Source: Sphingomonas albertensis
GTDB taxonomy: Bacteria > Pseudomonadota > Alphaproteobacteria > Sphingomonadales > Sphingomonadaceae
NCBI RefSeq assembly: GCF_014358075.1
Contig: NZ_JACONT010000011.1
Location: 1 to 64,000, forward strand
Reading direction: 5' to 3'
Length of the DNA stretch: 64,000 nt
In this document: positions 9,165-17,008 of the stretch, in pieces
Layout of the letters: each line of letters begins with the position of its first letter
Position numbering within the stretch: the stretch's first letter is position 1
Translations under genes and position numbers: made by a program
The notes under the pieces: model-generated
The model's database searches: none
What the model was told of the DNA's origin: nothing
The model's input: only the letters and a program-made list of their open reading frames with translations

Positions 9165-10087
9165 AGCTGCGTCCCCGAGCGAACCGGAAACCCGCGCAGC
9201 ATTTCCTCCGCCGAGGTGACGCCGCGCCCCGCGCGCTGCACCAAGGTCGGCCGGATCGCCCCGTCGCCGCACCCGATCGTCAGCTCGCCGTTGACCGTCA
9301 GACCCTCGCACCCAAGAAACGAGAACGGCAGCACGTCCGCCGCCAGCACCTTCACCCGCTCGCCGGCAACCTCGAACCACGCCCCCGGCGCCGGGTTCAT
9401 CGCCCGCACGAGTCGCTCGACCTCGACCGCCGACCGCTCGAAATCGATCCGCGCCTCGGCCTTCTCGATCTTCGCCGCGTAGGTGACGCCGTCCTCGGGC
9501 TGGGGCCGGGCAGGGTAGGCGTCGAGATCGCCCAGCACCTCGACCATCAACCGCGCCCCCATCGCCGACAGCTCGGACGTCAGATCCCCCGCGGTCTTGC
9601 CGACGATCGGCGTCCTTCCCTCGAGCCGAACCGGCCCGGTATCCAGACCCGCCTCCATCTGCATGATCCCGACACCCGTCTCGGCATCGCCAGCAAGGAT
9701 GGCCCGCTGCACCGGCGCCGCCCCGCGCCACCGCGGCAACAGCGACCCATGCACGTTGAGACACCCGAACCGCGGCGCCTCCAGCACCGCGCGCGGCAGA
9801 ATAAGACCATAGGCCGCAACGACCGCCACATCCGCGTTCAAGGCCGCAAACGCCTCGCGCGCCTCCAGCCCCTCCGGCAAAGACGCCTTGAACGACACCG
9901 GCGTCCGCACCTCGATCCCCAGCGCCTCCGCCCGAACCTGCACGGGCGACGGCACCAGTTCGCGCCCACGCCGCCCCCCTGGCCGGGCAGGCTGGCAATA
10001 CGCCGCCACCAATTCATGCCCCGCCGCGACGAGGGCCTCCAGCACCGGCACTGCGAAGTCCGGCGTTCCCATGAAGATGATCCGCAT
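9161..10087 (-). CDS. fmt: Methionyl-tRNA formyltransferase
   Basis: Fmt transfers formyl from 10-formyl-tetrahydrofolate to initiator Met-tRNA. The 308-residue protein starts [19 protein letters not shown], the family's standard N-terminus. An upstream ATG at 10102 is less likely. The catalytic triad is N111 and H113 in [13 protein letters not shown] and D149 in EAGLDTGP. The OB-like C-terminal domain follows. fmt and truA form an operon. recR is divergent, with only about 52 bp between the two starts. def lies downstream of recR on the other strand, instead of beside fmt as in many bacteria. Confidence 0.95.
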   Translation of the reverse strand: MRIIFMGTPDFAVPVLEALVAAGHELVAAYCQPARPGGRRGRELVPSPVQVRAEALGIEVRTPVSFKASLPEGLEAREAFAALNADVAVVAAYGLILPRAVLEAPRFGCLNVHGSLLPRWRGAAPVQRAILAGDAETGVGIMQMEAGLDTGPVRLEGRTPIVGKTAGDLTSELSAMGARLMVEVLGDLDAYPARPQPEDGVTYAAKIEKAEARIDFERSAVEVERLVRAMNPAPGAWFEVAGERVKVLAADVLPFSFLGCEGLTVNGELTIGCGDGAIRPTLVQRAGRGVTSAEEMLRGFPVRSGTQL

Positions 10088-10139
10088 GGCCCTCTCGAAC
10101 ACGCTGGCGGGGAGCCGCGCAACCCCCTATCTGTTCCTG

Positions 10140-10736
10140 ATGGCATCCCCCGAGATCGAGGCGCTGACGCAGGCGCTGGCCCGGCTCCCCGGCCTCGGCC
10201 CCCGGTCCGCACGTCGCGCCGTGCTGCATCTGCTCAAGAAGCGCGACGCGGCGCTGGGTCCCTTGCGCGAGGCGCTGACCGCGGTCGACGAGCGGCTGGA
10301 GAACTGCTCGACCTGCGGCAACGTCGACACCACCAACCCGTGTGCGATCTGTGCCGACCCGCGCCGCGACCAGCGTTCGCTGTGCGTCGTCGAGGAAGTC
10401 GCCGATCTCTGGGCATTGGATAGGTCCCGCCTGTTCCCCGGCCGCTTCCACGTCCTCGGCGGGCGGCTGTCCGCACTCGAAGGCATCCGTCCGGAGGATC
10501 TCAGCATCGACAGCCTCGTCCGCCGCATCGAAGCCGGCGGCATCGACGAAGTCGTCCTCGCAATGAACGCCACGCTCGAGGGCCAGACCACCGCGCACTA
10601 CATCGCCGAGCGCATCGAACGCTTCCCCGTCCGCGTCACGCAACTCGCGCACGGTCTCCCGGTGGGGGGGGAACTCGACTATCTCGACGAGGGCACGCTG
10701 GCGCAGGCACTAAGGGCAAGGCGGCCAATGGCCTGA
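10140..10736 (+). CDS. recR: Recombination mediator protein RecR
   Basis: RecR works with RecO (and RecF) to load RecA on gapped DNA. The 198-residue protein has an N-terminal helix-hairpin-helix ([15 protein letters not shown]), a four-cysteine zinc finger (C56, C59, C68, C71) and a Toprim domain ([15 protein letters not shown], then the [17 protein letters not shown] region), ending with the Walker-like [15 protein letters not shown]. An alternative ATG at 10086 would overlap the fmt start. The chosen start gives the typical N-terminus ([18 protein letters not shown]). Confidence 0.95.
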   Translation: MASPEIEALTQALARLPGLGPRSARRAVLHLLKKRDAALGPLREALTAVDERLENCSTCGNVDTTNPCAICADPRRDQRSLCVVEEVADLWALDRSRLFPGRFHVLGGRLSALEGIRPEDLSIDSLVRRIEAGGIDEVVLAMNATLEGQTTAHYIAERIERFPVRVTQLAHGLPVGGELDYLDEGTLAQALRARRPMA

Positions 10737-10780
10737 GCCAAGTGCTTGACGCACCCCCGCGCGGAACCTAGCTGCGCAGG

Positions 10781-11305
10781 ATGACCGTCATGACCGTTCT
10801 CGAAGTCCCCGATCCCCGCCTGCGCCTTGTCGCCGAGCCGGTGGAGACGGTCGACGACTCCATCCGCACGCTCGTCGCCGACATGATCGAGACGATGTAC
10901 GACTTCAACGGCATCGGCCTCGCCGCGACCCAGGTCGGCGTGCAGCAACGCGTCCTCGTTATCGATCTCCAGGAGGAGAAGGACGAGGACGACAAGCCGA
11001 TCAAGAACCCCAAGGCGTACATCAACGCCGAGATCCTGTCGGTCAGCGACGAGGTCTCCACGTACAACGAGGGCTGCCTCTCGATCCCGGAGCAGTATGC
11101 CGAAGTCGCGCGCCCGGCGCGGTGCCGCGTGAAGTGGCTCGACGAGACCGGTGCTGCGCATGAGGAGGATTTCGACGGTCTGCTGTCGACCTGCATGCAA
11201 CACGAGATCGACCATCTCGACGGCGTGCTGTTCATCGACCACATCAGCCGCCTCAAGCGTGACATGGTGCTGAAGAAACTGGCGAAGCAGCGCAAGCTGG
11301 GCTGA
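10781..11305 (+). CDS. def: Peptide deformylase
   Basis: Def removes the N-formyl group from nascent proteins. All three family motifs are present: GIGLAATQVG, EGCLSIPE with metal ligand C99, and HEIDHLDG with metal ligands H141 and H145 and catalytic E142. Length is 174 residues, normal for type I enzymes. A second in-frame ATG at 10790 is an equally possible start. It follows recR by 44 bp and may be cotranscribed. Confidence 0.95.
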   Translation: MTVMTVLEVPDPRLRLVAEPVETVDDSIRTLVADMIETMYDFNGIGLAATQVGVQQRVLVIDLQEEKDEDDKPIKNPKAYINAEILSVSDEVSTYNEGCLSIPEQYAEVARPARCRVKWLDETGAAHEEDFDGLLSTCMQHEIDHLDGVLFIDHISRLKRDMVLKKLAKQRKLG

Positions 11306-11379
11306 GGGGCGGGGGCGTCGCTGCTCTCTGTGCTGAGAGTGCGTACCTGAGAGCGCGGCTTACTCACCCAACACGCAAC

Positions 11380-11482
11380 CACCCCGGCAAAGGCCGGGGC
11401 CCAATTGGGGGACGTCGCCAACGGTGTTCAGTCCCTCGTTACTGCGACCTTTCCAATTGGACCCCGGCCTCCGCCGGGGTGG
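11380..11482. repeat. Palindromic intergenic repeat, family B, copy 2
   Basis: The arms CCCCGGCAAAGGCCGGGGCC + CAATTGG and CCAATTGG + ACCCCGGCCTCCGCCGGGGT are inverted. The core CTCGTTACTGCGAC is shared with the other two copies. Confidence 0.75.
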
Positions 11483-11519
11483 TGCTATTCGGCGAGGGTG
11501 TCGAAGCCCCCCCTTTCTA

Positions 11520-11592
11520 GTTCCCCCGCGAAGGCGGGGGTCCAGGACCACGAACACTACCGCCAGTAACCCTGGACTCCCGCCACCGCGGC
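11520..11592. repeat. Palindromic intergenic repeat, family D (long-loop form)
   Basis: The left arm GTTCCCCCGCGAAGGCGGGG, followed by GTCCAGG, pairs with CCTGGACTCCCGCCACCGCGG. The loop contains ACCACGAACACTACCGCCAG, also seen in decayed form near 160-180. Confidence 0.65.
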
Positions 11593-11643
11593 AAAACAAT
11601 ATTCCGATTGTCCTACATCAACCGTTCGACGTATGTTCCAAGC

Positions 11644-11765
11644 ATGACGTCCCCATTCGCTCCCCAAACCCGCCCGCTAACGCCCCCATCTCCTCCCGAG
11701 GAAATGCTGCGCCAGCGTCTGCACTTCCTATACTTCACTCCAATTTCGGCGACGCAAAATGGCTG
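11644..11765 (+). CDS. Putative short upstream ORF with conserved peptide, coupled to rmuC
   Basis: This possible 40-codon leader frame starts with ATG at 11644. Its TGA (11763-11765) overlaps the rmuC start (ATGGCTGA). The segment 11701-11739 encodes EMLRQRLHFLYFT and is nearly identical at the nucleotide level to two segments on the - strand upstream of the DUF418 gene (42240-42278 and 42398-42436). It may be a translated leader peptide. The conserved DNA also includes TATACT, so it could instead be a promoter that happens to be open in this frame. Whether it is expressed is unknown. Confidence 0.4.
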
Positions 11766-13210
11766 AGTTCGCCATCATCGCCGTCCTCGCACTAGCCGCC
11801 GGCATCCTGCTCGGCTGGCTCCTCGCCTCCCGCCGGGCCGCCGCCCTAGCCAGCGAACTCGCCGTCGCCCAAACCAAGGTCGCCGACGCCGACCTCATCC
11901 GCACCGCCCGCGACGCAGTCGAACGCGAACGCAACGCCGCAATGCAAGACCTCGCAACGCTCCGCGCACAGAACGCCGAGCGCGCCACCGACACCGATCG
12001 CCTCCGCGTCGACCTCGCAACGATCCGCGCCGACCGGGACGAAGCCCGCACCGAGATCGCGACGCTCAAGGCGCAAGGCGAAGCGTTCGAAGCCCGCCTG
12101 CTCGAACTCCGCGAGGCAAAGGACGTCATGGCCGCGCAGTTCGGCGACGTCGCCAACAAGCTGCTCAGCGATGCGCAGAAGACCTTCCTCGAACGCGCCG
12201 ACGCCCGCTTCCGCCAGTCCGAAGAGTCCGCCGGCCTGAACCTCAAGTCGATGCTCCAACCCGTCAGCGACCGCCTGCAACGCTACGAGGAAGGCGTGGC
12301 CAAGGTCGAAGCCGAGCGCCGCGACGCGTTCGGCGACCTCAAGGGCCAGATCGAGCAGATGCGCCTCGGTCAGGAAAAGGTCTCGACCGAAGCCGCCAAG
12401 CTCGTCAACTCGCTCCGCAACGCCCCCAAGTCCCGCGGCCGCTGGGGCGAGCAGCAGCTCAAGAACGTCCTGGAAACCTGCGGCCTCAGCGAGCACACCG
12501 ACTTCCAGACGGAGGTTTCGGTCGCGGTAGGCGACGATGGGGCAAGGTTGCGTCCAGACGCAATTATCCGCGTCCCCGGCGGTCGCGCACTGGTCATCGA
12601 CGCAAAGGTCTCGCTCAACGCCTACCAGGACGCATTCGGCGCGGTCGACGACGCCGAGCGCCTGATCGGCCTAGCAGCGCACGCCGCCTCGATGCGCGCG
12701 CACGTCAACGGCCTCGGCAACAAGGCCTATTGGAGCCAGTTTGCCGACACGCCCGACTACGTCATCATGTTCGTCCCCGGCGAACACTTCCTCTCCGCCG
12801 CGCTCGAACACGACCCGACGCTCTGGGACTTCGCCTTCGAAAAGCGCGTGCTGCTCGCGACTCCGACCAACCTGATCGCCATCGCCCGGACGGTTGCGGC
12901 GGTCTGGCGCCAGGAAAAACTCGCCAACGAAGCACGGAAGATCGGCGAGCTCGGCAAGGAAATGCACGATCGCCTCGCCAAGGTGGCGGACGACCTGCGG
13001 AAGGTCGGCGTCGGCCTCAACAGCGCGGTGAAGAACTTCAACGGCTTCACCAACTCGTTCAACGGCCGCCTGATGGTAACCGGTCGGAAATTCCGCGACC
13101 TGAACATCGAGACGGGCGCGCGGGATCTGGAGGATGTGTCCTCGGTCGACGCACTGGCGCTAGGCGAGGGGCCTGCGCTTATCGAGAGGCCGGAGAACGT
13201 CGAAAGCTGA
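11759..13210 (+). CDS. rmuC: DNA recombination protein RmuC homolog
   Basis: This 483-residue protein has an N-terminal membrane anchor (about 3-22, followed by SRR), a long coiled coil (about 25-205) rich in Ala, Glu, Arg and Asp, and the conserved RmuC nuclease-like core. Core motifs are RGRWGEQQLKNVLETCGL, RPDAIIRVPGGRALVIDAKVSL and MFVPGEHFLSAAL. RmuC is linked to limiting DNA inversions and rearrangement, and its core is related to restriction-type nucleases. The start codon is overlapped by the stop of a short upstream frame carrying a conserved peptide. Confidence 0.9.
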   Translation: MAEFAIIAVLALAAGILLGWLLASRRAAALASELAVAQTKVADADLIRTARDAVERERNAAMQDLATLRAQNAERATDTDRLRVDLATIRADRDEARTEIATLKAQGEAFEARLLELREAKDVMAAQFGDVANKLLSDAQKTFLERADARFRQSEESAGLNLKSMLQPVSDRLQRYEEGVAKVEAERRDAFGDLKGQIEQMRLGQEKVSTEAAKLVNSLRNAPKSRGRWGEQQLKNVLETCGLSEHTDFQTEVSVAVGDDGARLRPDAIIRVPGGRALVIDAKVSLNAYQDAFGAVDDAERLIGLAAHAASMRAHVNGLGNKAYWSQFADTPDYVIMFVPGEHFLSAALEHDPTLWDFAFEKRVLLATPTNLIAIARTVAAVWRQEKLANEARKIGELGKEMHDRLAKVADDLRKVGVGLNSAVKNFNGFTNSFNGRLMVTGRKFRDLNIETGARDLEDVSSVDALALGEGPALIERPENVES

Positions 13211-13252
13211 GTTTTGGAATGGTTGGGCATTTTAGCCCAACTCGAAAACCGC

Positions 13253-13333
13253 CGTCATCCTGACGAAAGTCAGGACCCAGAGCCACACTCGTAACGTCTG
13301 GTACCCTGGGTCCTGACTTTCGTCAGGATGACG
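13253..13333. repeat. Palindromic intergenic repeat, family C, copy 1
   Basis: Perfect outer arms CGTCATCCTGACGAAAGTCA and TGACTTTCGTCAGGATGACG flank a short core. The same element recurs at 15313-15394 and 45852-45934. A separate small hairpin (GTTGGGC/GCCCAAC, 13222-13241) lies just after the rmuC stop and may end its transcript. Confidence 0.85.
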
Positions 13334-13373
13334 GAAGGGTGGCTGGGTCTCTTCAGATGGTGGTCTCTTCCTC

Positions 13374-13452
13374 GTTCTCCCGCGAAGGCGGGAGCCCAGG
13401 ATCGAGCGGTGCCGCGTTCCGTTACCCTGGACCCCGCCTTCGCGGGGGAACG
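13374..13452. repeat. Palindromic intergenic repeat, family D (long-loop form)
   Basis: The arms GTTCTCCCGCGAAGGCGGGA + GCCCAGG and CCTGGACCCCGCCTTCGCGG + GGGAAC are inverted around a core of about 25 bp. Confidence 0.75.
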
Positions 13453-13478
13453 GCTAAGGGCGGGGGACTCCATAATTC

Positions 13479-13574
13479 CGTTATGCCGGGCTCGTTCCGG
13501 CATCCACCGTTCCGCGAACTCAACGGCTGGGGAGATCGTGGGGCGGTAGATCCCGGAACAGGTCCAGGGTGACG
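13479..13574. repeat. Palindromic intergenic repeat, family G, copy 1
   Basis: The left part GCCGGGCTCGTTCCGGCATCC, less its last base, matches 31174-31267 (CCCGGACTCGTTCCGGCATC). The right part (GATCCCGGAACAGGTCCAGG + GTGACGG) is its inverted partner. With the C and D copies it fills most of the gap between rmuC and the ribosomal operon. Confidence 0.6.
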
Positions 13575-13704
13575 GAGGGAGGTTGGGGAAAAAAGAAGGG
13601 GTCGCACCGAAAAACCGATCGGTACAAAATTCGTTCACCTCCGCGAAACCTTTCCCGACCCCGCGCATTAACCCGGCAACACCTCCCCAAAGAGTCGCCA
13701 GGTC

Positions 13705-13782
13705 ATGAAAACCCTAGTCCCCGTCCTCTGCGCCCTGATCCCCTTCGCCGCCATGATAGGCGCCTGCGTAACCTGCCCCTAA
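13705..13782 (+). CDS. Possible 25-residue entericidin-like lipopeptide
   Basis: A 25-codon frame starts MKTLVPVLCALIPFAAMIGA and continues with a Cys. It has the shape of a lipoprotein signal with an IGAC-like lipobox and almost no mature part, as in small entericidin-like proteins. It is preceded by CCAGG but lacks a strong ribosome site. It lies between repeats and the ribosomal operon terminator. It may be a chance frame in GC-rich DNA. Confidence 0.3.
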   Translation: MKTLVPVLCALIPFAAMIGACVTCP

Positions 13783-13807
13783 TAACCGTCGCGCAGACAC
13801 AAAAGAA

Positions 13808-13839
13808 AAGGCCCGCCCGGATCACTCCGGGCGGGCCTT
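13808..13839 (-). terminator. Rho-independent terminator of rpsF-rpsR-rplI
   Basis: A perfect 14-bp stem (13808-13821 with 13826-13839, AAGGCCCGCCCGGA/TCCGGGCGGGCCTT) has a 4-nt loop. On the - strand it is followed by TTTTCTTTT, about 30 bp past the rplI stop. Confidence 0.9.
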
Positions 13840-13869
13840 TCTATGCAAGCCAAGAAGGAAGCGAAGGGA

Positions 13870-14466
13870 TCAACCCTGCGCCTCTTCCTCCTGGTCGCGC
13901 GGTGCTTCGGCGGTCGCGCCGGGCTCTGCGTTCGGATCGTAATCCTCGACGAAGCCAGCCTCGTCACGCTCGAACATCGACGACATCACGTCGACGCCCG
14001 AAGCCTGCATCTCGGCCTCTTCAGGCGAGCGGGCGACGTTGACCTTAACGGCCACCGACACCTCGGGGTGCAGCGATACCTTGACGGTATACACACCGAT
14101 CGCCTTGATCGGCTTGTCGAGCACGATCGCCGACTTGCCGACCTTGTGACCGTCGGCCACCAGCGCATCGACCAGATCACGAACCGCGACCGAACCGTAG
14201 AGCTGGCCGGTGTTCGACGCCTGACGGATCAGGGTCACGGTCGCGTCGTTGAAGGTCTTCGCTTCGGTCTCGGCATCGCTGCGACGCGATGCGTTGTCCG
14301 ATTCGATCTTCGCACGGTTCGACTCGAACACCTTGCGGTTGGCTTCGTTCGAACGAAGCGCCTTCTTGTTGGGAAGCAGGAAGTTACGCGCGTAACCGTC
14401 CTTGACCTTCACCACGTCGCCGATAGCACCAAGCTTTTCGACGCGCTCAAGCAGAATGACGTCCAT
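13870..14466 (-). CDS. rplI: 50S ribosomal protein L9
   Basis: L9 binds 23S rRNA and bridges two large-subunit domains. The N-terminal domain begins MDVILLERVEKLGAIGDVV and carries GYARNFLLPNKKA. A long helix follows, then the C-terminal domain (GQLYGSV, HPEVSVAVKVNV). At 198 residues it exceeds the usual 150 by an acidic tail of about 45 residues rich in Glu, Asp and Ala, as commonly seen in alphaproteobacterial L9. Last gene of the rpsF-rpsR-rplI operon, 11 bp after rpsR. Confidence 0.97.
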   Translation of the reverse strand: MDVILLERVEKLGAIGDVVKVKDGYARNFLLPNKKALRSNEANRKVFESNRAKIESDNASRRSDAETEAKTFNDATVTLIRQASNTGQLYGSVAVRDLVDALVADGHKVGKSAIVLDKPIKAIGVYTVKVSLHPEVSVAVKVNVARSPEEAEMQASGVDVMSSMFERDEAGFVEDYDPNAEPGATAEAPRDQEEEAQG

Positions 14467-14477
14467 GTGGGCGCTCC

Positions 14478-14702
14478 TTACTTAACGATGTAGGGCAGCA
14501 AGCCCAGATGACGCGCACGCTTGATGGCTTGAGCCAGTTCGCGCTGCTTCTTTGCGGCCACCGAAGTGATACGCGACGGGACGATCTTGCCACGCTCGGA
14601 CACGAAGCCCTGCAGCAACCGGACGTCCTTATAGTCGATCCGGGGAGCGTCTTTGGCGGAGAACGGGCAGCTCTTGCGGCGGCGGAAGAATGGACGTGCC
14701 AT
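14478..14702 (-). CDS. rpsR: 30S ribosomal protein S18
   Basis: This 74-residue S18 binds beside S6 on the small-subunit platform. The signature is [20 protein letters not shown] followed by [20 protein letters not shown]. The N-terminus [15 protein letters not shown] is typical of alphaproteobacteria. It follows rpsF after a 2-bp gap. Confidence 0.97.
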   Translation of the reverse strand: MARPFFRRRKSCPFSAKDAPRIDYKDVRLLQGFVSERGKIVPSRITSVAAKKQRELAQAIKRARHLGLLPYIVK

Positions 14703-14704
14703 GT

Positions 14705-15139
14705 TTATTCAGCTCCCTCTTCGCGGTCACGACGGGGACCACGGTCCGGACGATCGCCACGATCGGGACGGCCTTCACGGCCACCTTCACGGTCGCCACG
14801 ACGCTCGCGGTCACGATCCTGCTTGCGCATCATCACGGTCGGGCCCTCTTCGAGGGTATCGACCTTTACCGTCATGTAACGGATGATGTCTTCGTTGATC
14901 TGGGTCTGGCGCTCCAGCTCTGCGATCACGCTGCCCGGGGCATCGATCTCGAGCATGACATAGTGCGCTTTGCGGTTCTTGGCGATCTTGTACGCCAGCG
15001 AACGCAGGCCCCAGTTCTCGGTCTTTACGACCCGACCTTCGTTGTCGTTCACGATCTTGGTGGCGATTTCCGCCAGTGCGTCCACCTGCGCTTGTGCCAG
15101 ATCCTGGCGCGCAAGGAACACGTGCTCGTAAAGAGCCAT
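14705..15139 (-). CDS. rpsF: 30S ribosomal protein S6
   Basis: S6 pairs with S18 on the 30S platform. The core ([20 protein letters not shown] ... [20 protein letters not shown] ... [13 protein letters not shown]) is standard. The C-terminus carries a highly charged tail of about 40 residues, mostly Arg, Asp, Gly and Glu. The start at 15139 has a strong site AAGGA 6 bp upstream. A longer frame to 15181 lacks support. First gene of the operon. Confidence 0.97.
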   Translation of the reverse strand: MALYEHVFLARQDLAQAQVDALAEIATKIVNDNEGRVVKTENWGLRSLAYKIAKNRKAHYVMLEIDAPGSVIAELERQTQINEDIIRYMTVKVDTLEEGPTVMMRKQDRDRERRGDREGGREGRPDRGDRPDRGPRRDREEGAE

Positions 15140-15312
15140 GTCTTGTCCTTCGTCTTGGCCGATCGCTGATACACGCCCCATGCGTGCACCCCTCCGGCTG
15201 TCGTCTAGAATGCAAACAGGGGCGAGAGACGCGAATCTCTCACCCCGGTTGCAATGGGCCTTAGCCGATTATCCGGCAAAGGCAAGGTTGGTGTGCTTCG
15301 TTCAACTAGTCA

Positions 15313-15394
15313 CGTCATCCTGACGAAAGTCAGGATCCAGAGCCAGAAATGCCGCCGCTCGTAACCCTGGATCCTGACGTTCGTCAGGATGACG
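15313..15394. repeat. Palindromic intergenic repeat, family C, copy 2
   Basis: The arms CGTCATCCTGACGAAAGTCA and TGACGTTCGTCAGGATGACG have one mismatch. The element lies between rpsF and the RcnB-like gene. Apart from it and the hairpin at 15408-15430, I see nothing in 15140-15449. Confidence 0.85.
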
Positions 15395-15407
15395 GGGCGT
15401 GGAGCGA

Positions 15408-15430
15408 GGGGGCGTACTTATTACGCCCCC
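15408..15430 (-). terminator. Hairpin downstream of the RcnB-like gene
   Basis: A perfect 9-bp stem GGGGGCGTA / TACGCCCCC has a 5-nt loop, 20 bp after the stop codon on the - strand. There is no clear T-run, so it is a weak call. Confidence 0.4.
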
Positions 15431-15449
15431 AAGGTCCGGCCCTACCGAT

Positions 15450-15806
15450 TTACCGGAACGCGCCGCCACGAACTTGGACCACGTTGCCGCGGCCGTTGAT
15501 CAGGATCGCGTCGTTGCCCGAGCGAACCCACTGGCTGCCACGCGGTGGGACGGCGAGGCGATAGTTGCGATACGTCGTGATCACCCGGTAGTTCTGCGCA
15601 TAGCGGCGATCGAAGCGCTGGCCGGCGCGCCAGTTGCGATACTGGTTCGGGCGGACGACGGTCTTCCTGGTGACGACGGTGCGACCATTGTTGTTCTGGC
15701 GCACGGTGGTCACTTCGCGGCGCTGCTGTGCCTCGGCCGGCGCTGCGGCGAGCAGGGGGCTGACGACGAGGGTAGCGGCCAGTGCGCTGAGGATAAACTT
15801 CTTCAT
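15450..15806 (-). CDS. RcnB-family periplasmic protein
   Basis: This 118-residue exported protein starts MKKFILSALAATLVVSPLLA with a cleavage site near AEAQQR. The C-terminal half (YRVITTYRNYRLAVPPRGSQ, then WVRSGNDAILINGRGNVVQV) matches the RcnB/DUF domain, in which a P-P-x-G-x-x-W-V motif precedes an L-I-x-x-x-G-x-V strand. E. coli RcnB is periplasmic and affects nickel and cobalt efflux, but most family members are uncharacterised. It diverges from fabD across about 210 bp with no other gene. Confidence 0.75.
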   Translation of the reverse strand: MKKFILSALAATLVVSPLLAAAPAEAQQRREVTTVRQNNNGRTVVTRKTVVRPNQYRNWRAGQRFDRRYAQNYRVITTYRNYRLAVPPRGSQWVRSGNDAILINGRGNVVQVRGGAFR

Positions 15807-16015
15807 GGGTAATCTCCCGTTTGAAACACGGCGCCGTTGTGCGGCGTCATCCCTGATCTGGGACCCGATTGTCGCAGGTGCATGTCGCAGCCTGCGCGAA
15901 ATGGTCGCCATTTGTCGCAAACGCACGGGCTTCGTTCAGGTTCGCGGAGTTGCAACTCGGCGCACACCTTTATAGGCCCCGCGCTCAAACGAAGACCCAA
16001 CTTAGAGGAGAGGTC

Positions 16016-16975
16016 ATGCGCGCGTTCATCTTCCCCGGCCAGGGGAGCCAGTCTGTCGGCATGGGCAAGGCGCTCGCCGACGCCAGTGCCACCGCCCGCG
16101 AGGTGTTCGCCGAAGTCGACGAGGCGCTCGGGCAGCATCTGTTCCGCCTGATGAGCGAAGGTCCCGCCGACGACCTGCTCCTTACCGAGAACGCGCAGCC
16201 CGCGATCATGGCGAACGCGATCGCCACCTTGCGCGTCGCCGAGAAGGAAGGCGGCATCCGCCTTGCCGACAAGGCCGACTATGTCGCCGGCCACAGCCTC
16301 GGCGAATATACCGCCTTGTGCGCTGCTGGTGCACTCGACCTGTCGACCACCGCGCGGTTGTTGAAACGGCGTGGCCGCGCCATGCAGGCGGCTGTACCAG
16401 TGGGTGAGGGCGCAATGGCCGCATTGCTCGGCACCGACCTCGAAAAGGCGCAGGTGATTGCTGGCGCCGCGGTAGACGCAATCCTTGCGGAAGGCGGCCC
16501 CGAACTGATCTGCACCGTCGCCAACGACAACGACCCCTTGCAGGTCGTCATCTCCGGCCACCGCCTCGCCATCGAAAAGGCGATCGCACTGGCCAAGGAC
16601 CTCGGCGCCAAGCGTGCGGTGTTGCTCCCCGTCTCCGCCCCCTTCCACTGCCCCCTGATGCAACCCGCCGCCGAAGCCATGGAAGCCGCGCTTCTCGACG
16701 CAGACCTCCGCGCGCCTTTGGTCCCGGTTTTCGCCAACGTAGACGCAACCGCCGTCGCCGACCCCGGCGCGATCCGTCACCTATTGGTCCAGCAAGTCAC
16801 CGGCATGGTCCGCTGGCGCGAATCGGTGTTGGCGATGCACGCTGCGGGGGTCGACCACTTCGTCGAGTTCGGCGGCAAAGTGCTCAGTCCGATGGTCAAA
16901 CGCATCACCCTCGACGTCGAGACGACGAGCGTCATCACGATGGACGACATCGAGGGGTTGATTAAGGTACTGTAG
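16016..16975 (+). CDS. fabD: Malonyl-CoA:ACP transacylase
   Basis: FabD loads malonyl groups from CoA onto acyl carrier protein for fatty acid elongation. The 319-residue protein shows the FPGQGSQ start, the nucleophile S94 in GHSLGEY, and the catalytic H211 in APFHCPLM. A good ribosome site (GAGGAGAGG) precedes the ATG. It begins the fabD-fabG-acpP-fabF cluster, which is interrupted by a GxxExxY gene immediately downstream. Confidence 0.96.
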   Translation: MRAFIFPGQGSQSVGMGKALADASATAREVFAEVDEALGQHLFRLMSEGPADDLLLTENAQPAIMANAIATLRVAEKEGGIRLADKADYVAGHSLGEYTALCAAGALDLSTTARLLKRRGRAMQAAVPVGEGAMAALLGTDLEKAQVIAGAAVDAILAEGGPELICTVANDNDPLQVVISGHRLAIEKAIALAKDLGAKRAVLLPVSAPFHCPLMQPAAEAMEAALLDADLRAPLVPVFANVDATAVADPGAIRHLLVQQVTGMVRWRESVLAMHAAGVDHFVEFGGKVLSPMVKRITLDVETTSVITMDDIEGLIKVL

Positions 16976-16977
16976 AT

Positions 16978-17003
16978 TTCGCGCAGAGGCGCAGAGGACG
17001 CAG
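16978..17003. repeat. Left inverted repeat flanking GxxExxY gene
   Basis: TTCGCGCAGAGGCGCAGAGG and the following bases to 17003 are the inverted partner of 17394-17419 (24 of 26 positions match). It starts 2 bp after the fabD stop codon. Confidence 0.85.
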
Positions 17004-17008
17004 AGCCC

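Noticed and set aside
13253-13574. Row of repeats as a possible CRISPR array
   Set aside because: The units belong to three different palindrome families, are unequally spaced, and there are no regular spacers or cas genes.
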